Source: Brevibacillus laterosporus
GTDB taxonomy: Bacteria > Bacillota > Bacilli > Brevibacillales > Brevibacillaceae
Assembly (NCBI GenBank): GCA_007833815.1
Contig: CP033464.1
Coordinates: 3,404,001-3,468,000, forward strand
DNA: 64,000 nucleotides
Reading direction: 5' to 3'
Below the pieces are notes generated by a model. That model ran no database searches. It was given only the letters and a program-made list of their open reading frames with translations, and was not told the DNA's origin. The position numbers and the translations under genes were made by a program. Numbering within the stretch: position 1 is the first letter of the stretch; each line of letters starts with the position of its first letter. Below, in pieces: positions 44,501 through 54,181 of the stretch.

Positions 44501-45073
44501 ATGTCATTAACAGTTAAAATTATCATTAAGGACGATAACGGCAAAGAAGTTGAAATTGAGCTACAAGAAACTGATAATCTGGCTAAATTAGTAATAGTCC
44601 AAAATGTATTCAACTTATTTGGTGTAGACAAAGATATTCTTGAAACAGTAAGTGAGTTTGAAAAAATAGGCAAGGCTTATAGCCATTTTTTTGACAGCAT
44701 GAAACAAGAAGAAGAGCAGACGGAAGAGAAACATATCCATCATAGTGAAGAAATGAGAGAGCAAACAGTCAAGGAGTTTCAGGAGATCGAGAAGTCTAAA
44801 GAAGTTGAATTAAAAACTGTTAATGAATCGGATTACTTAACAACAGGAATCAAGGAAGATTCAAATGGTAAAAAAAGATATAAATTAAGATACGAATGTC
44901 CAATTTGCATGAATAAGGGAGTTCATTACATTTATAAGAATTCGACCGAAACGTGGTGCCATGCCTGTGGGAGTAAGATGCCAATTAAGGAAGCACACAA
45001 AGAGGGATTTCCCAATAGAGATTCGCATGGAAATTTTTATAGAGCTGGGGATTATTACGACTACTCCTGTTAA
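44501..45073 (+). CDS. Zinc-ribbon hypothetical protein, paralogue 1
   Basis: 190 residues behind ATGAGGTGGTTAAA. The N-terminal 65 residues form a ubiquitin-like alpha/beta stretch (V-K-I-I-I-K-D-D-N-G-K-E-V-E-I-E). A charged linker follows. The C-terminus has C-P-I-C, 17 residues, then C-H-A-C, a zinc ribbon, and a conserved G-F-P-N-R-D-S-H-G-N-F-Y-R-A-G-D-Y tail. I do not recognise the family. Its near-copy at 46344 keeps the Cys residues and tail, which points to function. Confidence 0.7.
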   Translation: MSLTVKIIIKDDNGKEVEIELQETDNLAKLVIVQNVFNLFGVDKDILETVSEFEKIGKAYSHFFDSMKQEEEQTEEKHIHHSEEMREQTVKEFQEIEKSKEVELKTVNESDYLTTGIKEDSNGKKRYKLRYECPICMNKGVHYIYKNSTETWCHACGSKMPIKEAHKEGFPNRDSHGNFYRAGDYYDYSC

Positions 45074-45318
45074 TATGGAGTAGTCGTATTTCAGATCAAT
45101 ATTCTTCTATTAAAATAAGGCACCTCATTTAGATTGCCTTGTGTTTCATAATGATAGGCACTTCATCAAGTTTTTGATTATATCTGAACCCTTATTATAA
45201 ACAAACAACTTTTTACTTCGTGATACCACAGCATGATATTGTGACCATCTTAGAAACCTAACGATACCAATTAATGGCAGGGAATAGGTGAAAGGTGGGG
45301 CTGCCATCGTCTTAATCT

Positions 45319-45510
45319 GTTCATCTTTCAGAAGTTATTGAAACTGCCCAACAAGTAGGTAAAAGAAGAGATGCTAGTCCGATAATTTTAAAAATTGATG
45401 CTAAAAAAGCGTGGCTCTATGGCATGAAATTTTATCATGGTAATGAGATGGTTTGGTTAGCTGATAAGATTGAGAGTAAGTACATTTCAATAAATGGCCA
45501 GATAAAATGA
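45319..45510 (+). pseudogene. kptA: RNA 2'-phosphotransferase (KptA/Tpt1), C-terminal remnant
   Basis: 63 codons read V-H-L-S-E-V-I-E-T-A-Q-Q-V-G-K-R-R, then I-I-L-K-I-D-A-K-K-A and M-V-W-L-A-D-K-I-E-S-K-Y-I. This is the C-terminal half of KptA, which removes the 2'-phosphate at RNA splice junctions using NAD+. A TAA lies in frame just upstream (G-L-P-S-S-stop), and no N-terminal domain can be found in the remaining 230 bp. The other sequence in this 600-bp gap is not coding. Confidence 0.75.
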
Positions 45511-45669
45511 AGAATTTATTGGAGAACTGTTCCGATATTGTTTACAGCCCATGAGAATGGTCAGATTCTCAATTAAAGTAGTATCTGCAATGATTTTGTG
45601 ATCAAAATTAGTAATGTAAAGGACATCCCTAACAAGGCTGGAGAATAATCATAGAAGGTAGTGGAATGA

Positions 45670-46242
45670 ATGTATCAAGCTTCTACACTCAAAGAAATTA
45701 GATACCTGTATAAGTTATATGGAAAAGTAAATGTAATGGAAATAGAAGAACCTCAGAAGCACTTTACGGGATTGGGTATTTTAGATGTATTCGATCGATG
45801 TTTAAACAGTAGAGAAGCCAATAAGCTCATGCTTCCTTTCCCTCAGCATAATTTGAAATATGAGGATCGATTTATCAATTTTATTCAAGATGTATTTCAC
45901 TATCATTTAGAAGAACACGTTTATGTTCTTCTGAATAGGTTTAACCCATTAGGAGTAAATCGAGTTTTAGATGATTTAGAAAAACCTGAGAAAGCAATGT
46001 TCTTGAATTTACTAGTATTCGATAAATGTATATTAAAGGTTACCGATATTAAAACACTTTCATTTTTAATGAAACTAAATACAAGAGAACATTTATTTTC
46101 AAAAATGTATTTTACAAAAACTAAATCAGTAATAATAGGTAATTTTGATTTGAGTTTTCCGCTATACTGCAAAGAAGCTTGTACTTTAAAAGAATATGAG
46201 AAGTTAGCAAGGAAAAATAATCTCTATATAAGGGAATGGTAG
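45670..46242 (+). CDS. Hypothetical protein
   Basis: 190 residues, not recognised. It appears helical, with L-K-E-I-R-Y-L-Y-K-L-Y-G-K near the start and F-D-L-S-F-P-L-Y near the end, and no signal or membrane segment. The ATG lies behind GAAGGTAGTGGAATGA. It sits between the two zinc-ribbon paralogues. Confidence 0.6.
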   Translation: MYQASTLKEIRYLYKLYGKVNVMEIEEPQKHFTGLGILDVFDRCLNSREANKLMLPFPQHNLKYEDRFINFIQDVFHYHLEEHVYVLLNRFNPLGVNRVLDDLEKPEKAMFLNLLVFDKCILKVTDIKTLSFLMKLNTREHLFSKMYFTKTKSVIIGNFDLSFPLYCKEACTLKEYEKLARKNNLYIREW

Positions 46243-46343
46243 TTCAGAAATCTCCAAATAAAAGATTAGTTTAATAATTTGCTATTCCACATTGCCTTTC
46301 ATTCTTTTATTGCTTATAATCATCTGCGTGAGGTGGTTATTAT

Positions 46344-46931
46344 ATGTCATTAGCGGTTAAAATTACCATTAAGAACGATAAAGGCAAAGAAGTTGAAATT
46401 GAGCTACAAGAAACTGATAATCTGGCTAAATTAGTGATAGTCCAAAATGTATTTAACTTATTTGGTGTTGATAAAGATATTCTTGAAACGGTAAATGAGT
46501 TTGAAAAGATAGGCAAGGCTTATAGCCATTTTTTTGACAATATGAAACAAGAAGAAGCTCAGACAGAAGAGAAGCAGATAAAAGAAAAGAGCGTACATAA
46601 GAACGATGAAATTAGAGAACAAATGATCAAGGGTTTTCAAGAAATAAATGGTGTAAACACAAACCATCAAGAGCCAATAGCTACTTCTAACTTTCATGAG
46701 ACTGGAATTAAAATTGATGCTGACGGACGAAAGAGATATCGATTAAGATATGAGTGCCCAATTTGCAGCGGGAAAGGCAACCATTATGTATTCGAAAATT
46801 CAGTGGAAGCCAAATGTCATTCATGTAGAAGTATGATGCCAATTAAAGCAGCACATAAAGATGGATTCCCCAATAGGGATTCATATGGAAATTTTTATAG
46901 AGCTGGAGATTATCACGACTACTCTCATTAA
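46344..46931 (+). CDS. Zinc-ribbon hypothetical protein, paralogue 2
   Basis: 195 residues. The first 65 residues are nearly identical to paralogue 1. The linker differs (five extra residues net). The C-terminus keeps C-P-I-C ... C-H-S-C and G-F-P-N-R-D-S-Y-G-N-F-Y-R-A-G-D-Y. ATG behind GTGAGGTGGTTATTAT. The most diverged part is the linker, as expected for a retained functional duplicate. Confidence 0.7.
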   Translation: MSLAVKITIKNDKGKEVEIELQETDNLAKLVIVQNVFNLFGVDKDILETVNEFEKIGKAYSHFFDNMKQEEAQTEEKQIKEKSVHKNDEIREQMIKGFQEINGVNTNHQEPIATSNFHETGIKIDADGRKRYRLRYECPICSGKGNHYVFENSVEAKCHSCRSMMPIKAAHKDGFPNRDSYGNFYRAGDYHDYSH

Positions 46932-46940
46932 GCCAATGCC

Positions 46941-47308
46941 ATGACAGCAGATAATCAAGCGAGTGCCTTATCCGCAACGAGAATATACAAGGATAGTCAG
47001 GGTCATCAGGTCGATATTCCGGCTAAACCTCAGTGCATCGTTCTGCAAGGCAATCCAATTGGCGATCTGCTGGCATTGGGCATACAACCGATCGGCATCG
47101 GCCGTCGGTTTATCTGAATAAGGAGCAGACGCCTGCACAGGATATCGGCTTTCCGACGAATATGGAGAAGGTGCTCTTCCTGGAGCCGTGTGGGTAATGA
47201 GGCCCAGCATTGCTCCAAGACTACAATCACAAGGCTGAAGTGATGTGGAGGGACTTTCGTGCAAACGGGAAAATAGCTGACGGCGAGACGGCGGTTGTAC
47301 TTCAATAG
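46941..47308 (+). pseudogene. Decayed siderophore ABC transporter binding protein
   Basis: The first frame reads A-T-R-I-Y-K-D-S-Q-G-H-Q-V-D-I-P-A-K-P, then L-L-A-L-G-I-Q-P-I-G-I, the usual opening of an iron-siderophore substrate-binding protein, and stops. The second frame adds G-F-P-T-N-M-E-K-V-L, and the third ends with W-R-D-F-R-A-N-G-K-I-A-D-G-E-T-A-V-V-L-Q. The membrane signal and most of the protein are missing. This is a frameshifted, deleted relic next to the NRPS genes. Confidence 0.7.
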
Positions 47309-47403
47309 AATTATTGACAAAAAACGTTTTTCGCTAATTGAGCGGTTTCCAACAAGCATTCCCCTTTCCCTGCAAGGGTTTTTCGTCGTTCCCGCACTTT
47401 TGG

Positions 47404-47433
47404 TTGTTATTGAGAATAATTATCAAATATAAT
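47404..47433 (+). promoter_or_regulatory. Promoter with Fur-type box
   Basis: TTGTTA at 47404-47409 and TATAAT at 47428-47433 are 18 bp apart. Between them, TGAGAATAATTATCA (47411-47425) matches the 7-1-7 Fur box TGATAATNATTATCA at all but one fixed position. Iron-dependent repression of what lies downstream is expected. Confidence 0.75.
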
Positions 47434-47472
47434 AGTTATTAAAGCAGCGAGAATTGAATCAGAGGGGGATGT

Positions 47473-47619
47473 ATGGATACGATGATAGTAAATGACCATA
47501 TATTGCTTTGGAATCATGCTTCCATTAAGGTTTATTTCTTATGTTTATATGGAGTTTGGTCTTCTTTGTGTAATCTTAAAAGGTGTACGAAATGCGTTTT
47601 ATACAAATGGGTCGTTTAG
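47473..47619 (+). pseudogene. Truncated Btr-type AraC regulator start
   Basis: An ATG behind CAGAGGGGGATGT opens 48 codons beginning M-D-T-M-I-V-N-D-H-I-L-L-W-N-H-A-S-I-K-V, which resembles the start of AraC-family siderophore regulators of the Btr (YbbB) kind. After this the frame becomes unrelated and stops. Without DNA-binding or siderophore-sensing parts it cannot act as a regulator. Confidence 0.55.
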
Positions 47620-47760
47620 CTAATTAAGCTAAGAAAGTTGAATCAATTATTTTATTAATGTTTTATCGCTTGTTTCTGTCTTATTTTGTAATATAATCAA
47701 TTTGATGGAAAATAATAATTTTCAATATTTATAAAATGAGCTACTTATACAAAGGGGGAA

Positions 47761-50700
47761 ATGGCGAGCGTGTACGAAAGAGAAACATACCCATTGACTC
47801 ATCCCCAAAAGCGTATCTGGTTTACTGAGGAATTTTTTCCGAATACCAGTATCTCTAACATTGGCGGTCTGATTAATGTACAGGCCAACCAGTTAGATTA
47901 CGAACTTTTGGAGCAAGCGATTCAAGCATTTATCCAATTAAATGAATCCATCCGTCTGCGAATTGTATTGGAGGAAGAGTACAATGAACCGCAGCAGTAT
48001 ATTGCACCGTATGTTAAAACCTCACTGCCATTCTACGATTTTAGTGGAGCGGTCAATACTAATAATTTGTACGCCTGGGCACAACATCAAATCGAGACAC
48101 CACTGCCACTCATCGATCAGGATTTATTTGAAATCGCAACGATAAAAGTAAGTGAACAACAGGGCTATATCTTCCTGAAAATCCATCATATCATCGCGGA
48201 CGGTACGGCTTACATCCAGAGCGTAAACCAAATCATGACCCTTTATACTGAACTGGTTGGCGGCGTTGATGTATTAGAAGCAACAAAGGTGTCCATCCCC
48301 GCTTCCTATACAGAATATATCCAGGGAGAGCTCGAATACGAACGTTCCGATCGATTTGCCAAAGATCGGGCATTTTGGCACGAGGAATTTGCCACAAGGT
48401 CGGAATTTATGGGACTCAAAATGCAGGACACCTCCTCAGTCAGCACCAGAGGGAACCGAAAACGTTTTATTGTGCCACAAGAATTGCGTAAACAGGCCCA
48501 AACATTTTGCAAGGAGCATAACATTAGTTTTTTCACCTTGTTCATATCCGTGTTTCATACATATCTCTCCCGTATGACTGGTCAAACAGACATCACGATT
48601 GGTACTAATTGTTACAACCGTACCCAACGAAAAGAAAAAGACATGATTGGAATGTTGGTAAGTACGATGCCATTTCGTGTGCAGGGGAACGCCGACCAGA
48701 ATATTCTTTCTTTTATTCGCAGTGTTGCGAAGAAACAAACCAAACTGTTTCGTCATCAAAAGTATCCGTACAACAAATTGGTGCAGGAAATACGTGAAAA
48801 TCACTCAGATGTCAACGGGCTGTTCAGCATTTATGCCGGGTATCAGGTACTTGGATTCGAGCAGAGAGAAGGCGTTCGGTATATCATGGAGCAACTTTTC
48901 ACCGGTCATTTGACTGAGGAAATTTCACTGTACATTCAAGAACACCCTGATAAAGATATTCTGACGATTGATATAGACTACTTATGCGAGCTATATACTG
49001 AAGAAGAGCTTAGCGTAATGACTAATCATCTCTTGCATCTAATGAAAGATGCGATTACAAACCCAGACAAAAGAGTCGCCGACTTGCAAATGATTACGGA
49101 AACGGAAAAAGAGAAACTGCTTATGATCTTCAATCCAACACCGATACCGTATCCAGAAAGCCAAACGGTTCATCAACTATTTGAAGAGCAAGCAGCAAAA
49201 CACCCAGCACGATCTGCTGTTATGTTCAATGAAGAACAACTTACCTACAGTAAACTCAATGAAAAAGCAAACCAACTTTCCCGTGTGCTTCTAAAAAAAG
49301 GGATCGGTGCAGAACAACTCGTCGCGATAATGGCTGACCGCTCTTTAGAAATGGTCATCGCCGTTCTTGCTGTCCTCAAAGCAGGCGGGGCTTACATCCC
49401 GATCGATCCGACCTATCCAGTAGAACGTATCCGTTACATGCTTGAAGACAGTCAGGTACAAGTGCTACTTTCCCAAATGCATTTGATGGATACAGTTATG
49501 TCGGATGAAGGCCTAGCATGGACAGGTTCGATCATTGACCTCATGGACGGGCATCTTTACCAAGGCGATGCAAGCAACCTTGACTTGTCTGTAAAGCCAA
49601 ACGATCTGGCGTATCTAATTTATACCTCTGGTACCACCGGAAAGCCAAAAGGGGTGATGGTTGAGCATCGCAACTACGTAAACGTTTCTTATGCGTGGAG
49701 ACAGGCGTATAAGCTAGACACATTCGAGATAAAGCTGCTTCAAATGGCAAGTTTCTCCTTCGACGTATTCGCAGGCGACTTGAGCCGAGCGCTGTTCAAC
49801 GGGGGACAACTTATCATTTGTCCAGATGATGTCAGACTAGACCCGCCAGCGTTGTACGAAGTAATCATGCAGCATAGAGTCAATATCTTTGAGGCAACAC
49901 CAGCGCTGGTGTTGCCGTTGATCCAGTACATATACAGGAATGGTCTGGACATTTCCCAAATGGAACTGCTTATCCTCGGGTCTGACACGTGCGTCGTTGA
50001 GGACTTTCGGAAACTCGTAGACTATTTTGGAGATTCCATGCGCATCATCAATAGCTACGGGGTAACCGAGGCGACCATTGACACCAGCTTCTTTGAAGGA
50101 ACCGCAGATAATTTGGAATATATTGGCAGTATCCCCGTCGGCAAACCCCTTTGTAACATGACAATGTATATTCTCGACCACCATCTTCAACCGCAGCCCA
50201 TCGGTGTACCTGGTGAACTTTACATAGGGGGAGCAGGAGTGGCGCGTGGATACCTCAATAATCCGGAGTTGACAATTGAGAAGTTCATCAATAACCCATT
50301 CATTCCGGATGGAAAAATCTATCGCACAGGCGATAAGGCGTGCTGGATGGGAGATGGCAACATCCAATTCCTCGGACGCGCTGACCAGCAGGTAAAAGTA
50401 CGAGGTTTCCGTATCGAGCCAGGCGAAGTTGAAACAGGAATCCTAGTTCAACCAGATATCCAAGAGGCAGTCGTTTTGGCTCAAGAAGACAGCCAAGGAG
50501 TAAAGTATCTCTGCGCTTACTTCGTAGCTACCCGGGAAGTCAAGATCTCTGAGCTGCGCGATTTCCTAGCTAGCGAGTTGCCAAGTTATCTCATTCCATC
50601 CCATTTCGTGCAACTTGAGAAAATGCCGCTCACTCCCAACGGCAAAGTAGACAAACGTGCTCTGCCAAAACCAGACATCTCTCAGATCATAGGTAACAAA

Positions 50701-53700
50701 TATGTAAAACCCCGTAACGAAGCAGAAGCTAAACTTACTAGGGTCTGGCAAGATGTGTTGGACATCGAGCGTATCGGTATTCACGACAATTTTTTTGAGA
50801 TTGGCGGACACTCTCTCAAGGCGAACGTATTGGTTTCTCAGATTCATAAGCTGTTGGGTGTAAGGCTGTCGCTCCGCTATGTCTTCCAATATCCCACTAT
50901 TGCTGAAATGATTCCTTTTTTGGAACTCTCATTAAAAGAAGTGGCAGTTACTCTAATAGAGAAGGAGACAGGCTTAGGAGTAATCCAACCGGTTGAAAAA
51001 AGTGACTACTACCCCCTGTCTGCCGCACAAAGACGTGTGCTAATTATGAGCCAACTGGAAAAGGTGTCGATTAGCTATAACATGCCTCACGTATGGAAGA
51101 TTGACGGTCACTTGAACGACGAACGTTTAGAAGCATCGCTCCTAGCCCTGATTAACCGCCATGAGAGCTTACGGACCAGATTCGTATGGATGGACGGCGA
51201 CCCTGTGCAACAGATTCATGAAACCGTAGACTTTTGCATGGTTCATAGGTACGCATCTCCTGAAGAACTGAACAGCATCGTCGATCTATTCACCCAGCCG
51301 TTTCATCTTGGTCAGGGCCCATTGTTCCGAGCTGAACTTGTGACATATGCAAAAGATAAGCATCTGTTCATGATCGATATGCATCACATTATTTCAGACG
51401 GTGTATCCATTGCTACCTTATGTGACGAGCTGTCCAACCTGTATGCAGGAGCAGATTTGCCACAACTGCGTATCCAGTACAAAGATTTTGCGGTTTGGCA
51501 ACAAGAGTTCTACCGGACAGAGATGATGAAGGCGCAAGAATCGTACTGGTTACAACATCTTTCAGGGGAGGTACCGGTACTCCAACTGTCTACCGACTTT
51601 CTACGACCAGCTGAACAGAGCTTTCAAGGAGACACCGTTTTTTTTGTTACCGATGCCGAATTGAGCCGAAACCTGCACGAACTGACGGCACACACGGGTA
51701 CAACGATGTACATGATACTCTTAGCTGCGTTCCAGGTCTTGCTGGCCAAGTATAGCGACCAAGATGATATCCTCGTCGGTACCGTTTCGGCAGGCCGTTC
51801 ACACAATGACTTGCAGTCTATGGTCGGTATGTTCCTCAACACCTTGGTCATACGTTCTTATCCGGTGGGGGAGAAAACCTTTGCTACCTTCTTGGCGGAA
51901 GTGAAGGAAACGTCCCTGCATGCCTTTGAAAATCAAGATTATCCGTTTGAAGAATTGGTGAAAAAGCTGGGTGTTCAGCGTGATTTGAGCCGAAACCCAT
52001 TCTTTGACGTGCTGTTTGTTATGCAAAATGCAGAAACAAGATCCGACCTCATTTTGGGAGAGGCCCTTATCTCTTCTTACCCAGCAGGTTTTGATGCGGC
52101 CAAATTCGACCTGACTTTCCAAGTGACGGAAGGTGGGGAATCCCTTAGCTTCGCTTTGAACTACTGCACCAAACTGTTCAAACGTGAGACGATTGAACGC
52201 ATGTCCACTCACTTCACACAATTGATACGAGCAATTGTGAAGAATCCACATATTCACCTGGCAGATATCGACATGCTGACCGATGAAGAGAAAGAAAAAC
52301 TGCTTGTCGCTTATAACCCAACACCGACGCCTTATCCAGCGGACAAAACCATTCAGCAACTCTTTGAAGAGCAAGCCGCTCTTATTCCTGATCATGTGGC
52401 CGTCCGCTTCGAGAATCATCAACTAACGTATCAGGAATTGAATGAACGCGCCAACCAACTGGCCAGGCATCTCCAAACCCATGGTGTAACAACGGAAAGC
52501 ATCGTCGGCATCATGGTAAAGCGTTCGCTAGAGATGATCATCGGGATTCTTGGGGTGTTAAAAGCAGGTGGAGCGTATCTTCCACTTGACCCGGATTATC
52601 CACAAGAGCGCATCATGTATATGCTCGAAGACAGCGGAAGCAAGGTCCTATTGACGCAAACAGCTTTTTTACAGGAAGAAATCCCGCTCTTGTTTAGGGG
52701 AGATATCATCCTCATAGATGGTGAGGATATCTGCCAACAAGAAAGTTCCAATTTAGTAGAGTGTACAACATCAGACAGTCTGGCTTATCTCATCTATACT
52801 TCAGGCTCTACCGGTAAGCCGAAGGCGGTTTTGATCGAGCATAAGGCTGTTCACAACTTTATGTTGGGAATGCTTGACCTAATCCCTTTCTCAAATCAGA
52901 GCGTGATTTTGTCGCTTACATCCATGTCCTTTGATATTTTTGTGTTGGAAACGTTACTGCCTCTCACCACAGGTGCAGAAGTAATCATCGCTACGGAGGA
53001 ACAACAAGTCTCCCCGTCCCAGATCACTCAATTGCTTAGAAAACACCGGGTCAATCTGCTACAAATGACACCGTCTCGGATGAACATGGTCATAAATCAG
53101 ACAGATGGAGCAATGGGTCTGAGCGATCTGGAAGCCATTCTCATTGGTGGCGAGGCGTTTCCGAAGCAATTGCTGACCAGATTGCAACAGGTCACGTGTG
53201 CACGGCTGTTTAATATGTATGGGCCAACGGAGACGACAGTCTGGTCTTCAATCCACGAGTTGACCCATGCAACGGCCGTTTCTATCGGCAGACCGATCAG
53301 AAACACTAAATTTTACATCTTGAATGAAAATCAACAGATACAGCCAATTGGAGTAGCAGGTGAACTCTACATCGGCGGAGATGGAGTGGCACGGGGATAT
53401 TGGAATCGTGCAGATTTGACTGAGGAGAGATTTATTCTTAATCCGTTTGTAGAAGGGGAGAGACTCTACCGCACAGGTGATCGGGCTATGCGATTGGCTG
53501 ACGGCAACGTGAAGCACCTTGGACGGACAGACGATCAGGTGAAAATACGTGGATATCGGGTTGAACTGAGTGAGATTGAAGTGATGTTGCTTAGACACGA
53601 AGCGATTCACATGGCAGCTATCACGGTTCAAGAAGAAACCGGTCAAGAAAAATCACTTGTTGCTTACTATGTCAGCCAGGAAGTGATTTCGGCGGCTGAA

Positions 53701-54165
53701 CTTCGCCTCCTTCTGATGCAAACCCTCCCGTCTTACATGATACCAGCCTATTTTGTTCATATGGAATTTTTTTCCTTGACACCGAATGGGAAGATAAACC
53801 GCAATGCACTCCCTAAACCAAAACAGGATCCGCTCCATTATGATTACGCTATACCTACAAACGAAATGGAAGTAAAGTTAGTTGTCATCTGGCAAGAACT
53901 TCTCGGGATTGAAAAAGTTGGCGTAAATCAAAACTTCTTTGAATTGGGGGGACATTCTCTGCTGGGTATCGAGATGGTGGAGAGAGCAAAAATTGTTCTG
54001 CAAACAGAGGTTGCTTTGATGGATATTTTCAAGTTCCCAACAATTTCCACCCTATCTAAACATCTAGGAAACAATTCGGTTCAATCTCTGGAGCACTCGC
54101 AGGTACGGGCTGATACACGTAAAGAGTCGATGCGTCGTATGCGGCAAACCAGAAAACATAGATAG
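47761..54165 (+). CDS. Nonribosomal peptide synthetase, C-A(Orn)-T-C-A(Gly)-T
   Basis: 2134 residues. The first C domain (about 1-440, H-H-I-I-A-D-G near 141) stands at the start of the line and may be a starter C that accepts an acyl group. A1 (about 455-960) has the ten-residue specificity code read by eye as D-V-G-E-I-G-S-I-D-K, the known ornithine code. T1 has G-G-H-S-L near 1017. C2 (about 1080-1500) has H-H-I-I-S-D-G near 1207. A2 (about 1520-2010) reads D-I-L-Q-L-G-M-V-W-K, close to glycine codes. T2 has G-G-H-S-L near 2065. The last 20 residues are basic and may dock to the next protein. The ATG is very near AAAGGGGG, so the GTG at 47770 may be used. Confidence 0.9.
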   Translation: MASVYERETYPLTHPQKRIWFTEEFFPNTSISNIGGLINVQANQLDYELLEQAIQAFIQLNESIRLRIVLEEEYNEPQQYIAPYVKTSLPFYDFSGAVNTNNLYAWAQHQIETPLPLIDQDLFEIATIKVSEQQGYIFLKIHHIIADGTAYIQSVNQIMTLYTELVGGVDVLEATKVSIPASYTEYIQGELEYERSDRFAKDRAFWHEEFATRSEFMGLKMQDTSSVSTRGNRKRFIVPQELRKQAQTFCKEHNISFFTLFISVFHTYLSRMTGQTDITIGTNCYNRTQRKEKDMIGMLVSTMPFRVQGNADQNILSFIRSVAKKQTKLFRHQKYPYNKLVQEIRENHSDVNGLFSIYAGYQVLGFEQREGVRYIMEQLFTGHLTEEISLYIQEHPDKDILTIDIDYLCELYTEEELSVMTNHLLHLMKDAITNPDKRVADLQMITETEKEKLLMIFNPTPIPYPESQTVHQLFEEQAAKHPARSAVMFNEEQLTYSKLNEKANQLSRVLLKKGIGAEQLVAIMADRSLEMVIAVLAVLKAGGAYIPIDPTYPVERIRYMLEDSQVQVLLSQMHLMDTVMSDEGLAWTGSIIDLMDGHLYQGDASNLDLSVKPNDLAYLIYTSGTTGKPKGVMVEHRNYVNVSYAWRQAYKLDTFEIKLLQMASFSFDVFAGDLSRALFNGGQLIICPDDVRLDPPALYEVIMQHRVNIFEATPALVLPLIQYIYRNGLDISQMELLILGSDTCVVEDFRKLVDYFGDSMRIINSYGVTEATIDTSFFEGTADNLEYIGSIPVGKPLCNMTMYILDHHLQPQPIGVPGELYIGGAGVARGYLNNPELTIEKFINNPFIPDGKIYRTGDKACWMGDGNIQFLGRADQQVKVRGFRIEPGEVETGILVQPDIQEAVVLAQEDSQGVKYLCAYFVATREVKISELRDFLASELPSYLIPSHFVQLEKMPLTPNGKVDKRALPKPDISQIIGNKYVKPRNEAEAKLTRVWQDVLDIERIGIHDNFFEIGGHSLKANVLVSQIHKLLGVRLSLRYVFQYPTIAEMIPFLELSLKEVAVTLIEKETGLGVIQPVEKSDYYPLSAAQRRVLIMSQLEKVSISYNMPHVWKIDGHLNDERLEASLLALINRHESLRTRFVWMDGDPVQQIHETVDFCMVHRYASPEELNSIVDLFTQPFHLGQGPLFRAELVTYAKDKHLFMIDMHHIISDGVSIATLCDELSNLYAGADLPQLRIQYKDFAVWQQEFYRTEMMKAQESYWLQHLSGEVPVLQLSTDFLRPAEQSFQGDTVFFVTDAELSRNLHELTAHTGTTMYMILLAAFQVLLAKYSDQDDILVGTVSAGRSHNDLQSMVGMFLNTLVIRSYPVGEKTFATFLAEVKETSLHAFENQDYPFEELVKKLGVQRDLSRNPFFDVLFVMQNAETRSDLILGEALISSYPAGFDAAKFDLTFQVTEGGESLSFALNYCTKLFKRETIERMSTHFTQLIRAIVKNPHIHLADIDMLTDEEKEKLLVAYNPTPTPYPADKTIQQLFEEQAALIPDHVAVRFENHQLTYQELNERANQLARHLQTHGVTTESIVGIMVKRSLEMIIGILGVLKAGGAYLPLDPDYPQERIMYMLEDSGSKVLLTQTAFLQEEIPLLFRGDIILIDGEDICQQESSNLVECTTSDSLAYLIYTSGSTGKPKAVLIEHKAVHNFMLGMLDLIPFSNQSVILSLTSMSFDIFVLETLLPLTTGAEVIIATEEQQVSPSQITQLLRKHRVNLLQMTPSRMNMVINQTDGAMGLSDLEAILIGGEAFPKQLLTRLQQVTCARLFNMYGPTETTVWSSIHELTHATAVSIGRPIRNTKFYILNENQQIQPIGVAGELYIGGDGVARGYWNRADLTEERFILNPFVEGERLYRTGDRAMRLADGNVKHLGRTDDQVKIRGYRVELSEIEVMLLRHEAIHMAAITVQEETGQEKSLVAYYVSQEVISAAELRLLLMQTLPSYMIPAYFVHMEFFSLTPNGKINRNALPKPKQDPLHYDYAIPTNEMEVKLVVIWQELLGIEKVGVNQNFFELGGHSLLGIEMVERAKIVLQTEVALMDIFKFPTISTLSKHLGNNSVQSLEHSQVRADTRKESMRRMRQTRKHR

Positions 54166-54181
54166 AAAAGAGGTAGAGGTA

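Larger units (their letters stand above)
44440..46931 (+). repeat. Direct duplication: two zinc-ribbon genes with their upstream regions
   Basis: The blocks at 44440-45073 and 46281-46931 are diverged direct copies. Upstream they share GCTATTCCACATTGCC, CTTTTATTGCTTATAATCAT and GTGAGGTGGTT-like sequence. The coding parts stay similar to the end. The 1.2 kb between them contains a KptA remnant and one intact hypothetical gene. Confidence 0.85.

Noticed and set aside
44292-44510. 72-codon hydrophobic frame upstream of zinc-ribbon paralogue 1
   Set aside because: It runs through the repeated upstream region, is absent from the second copy and lacks a ribosome binding site.
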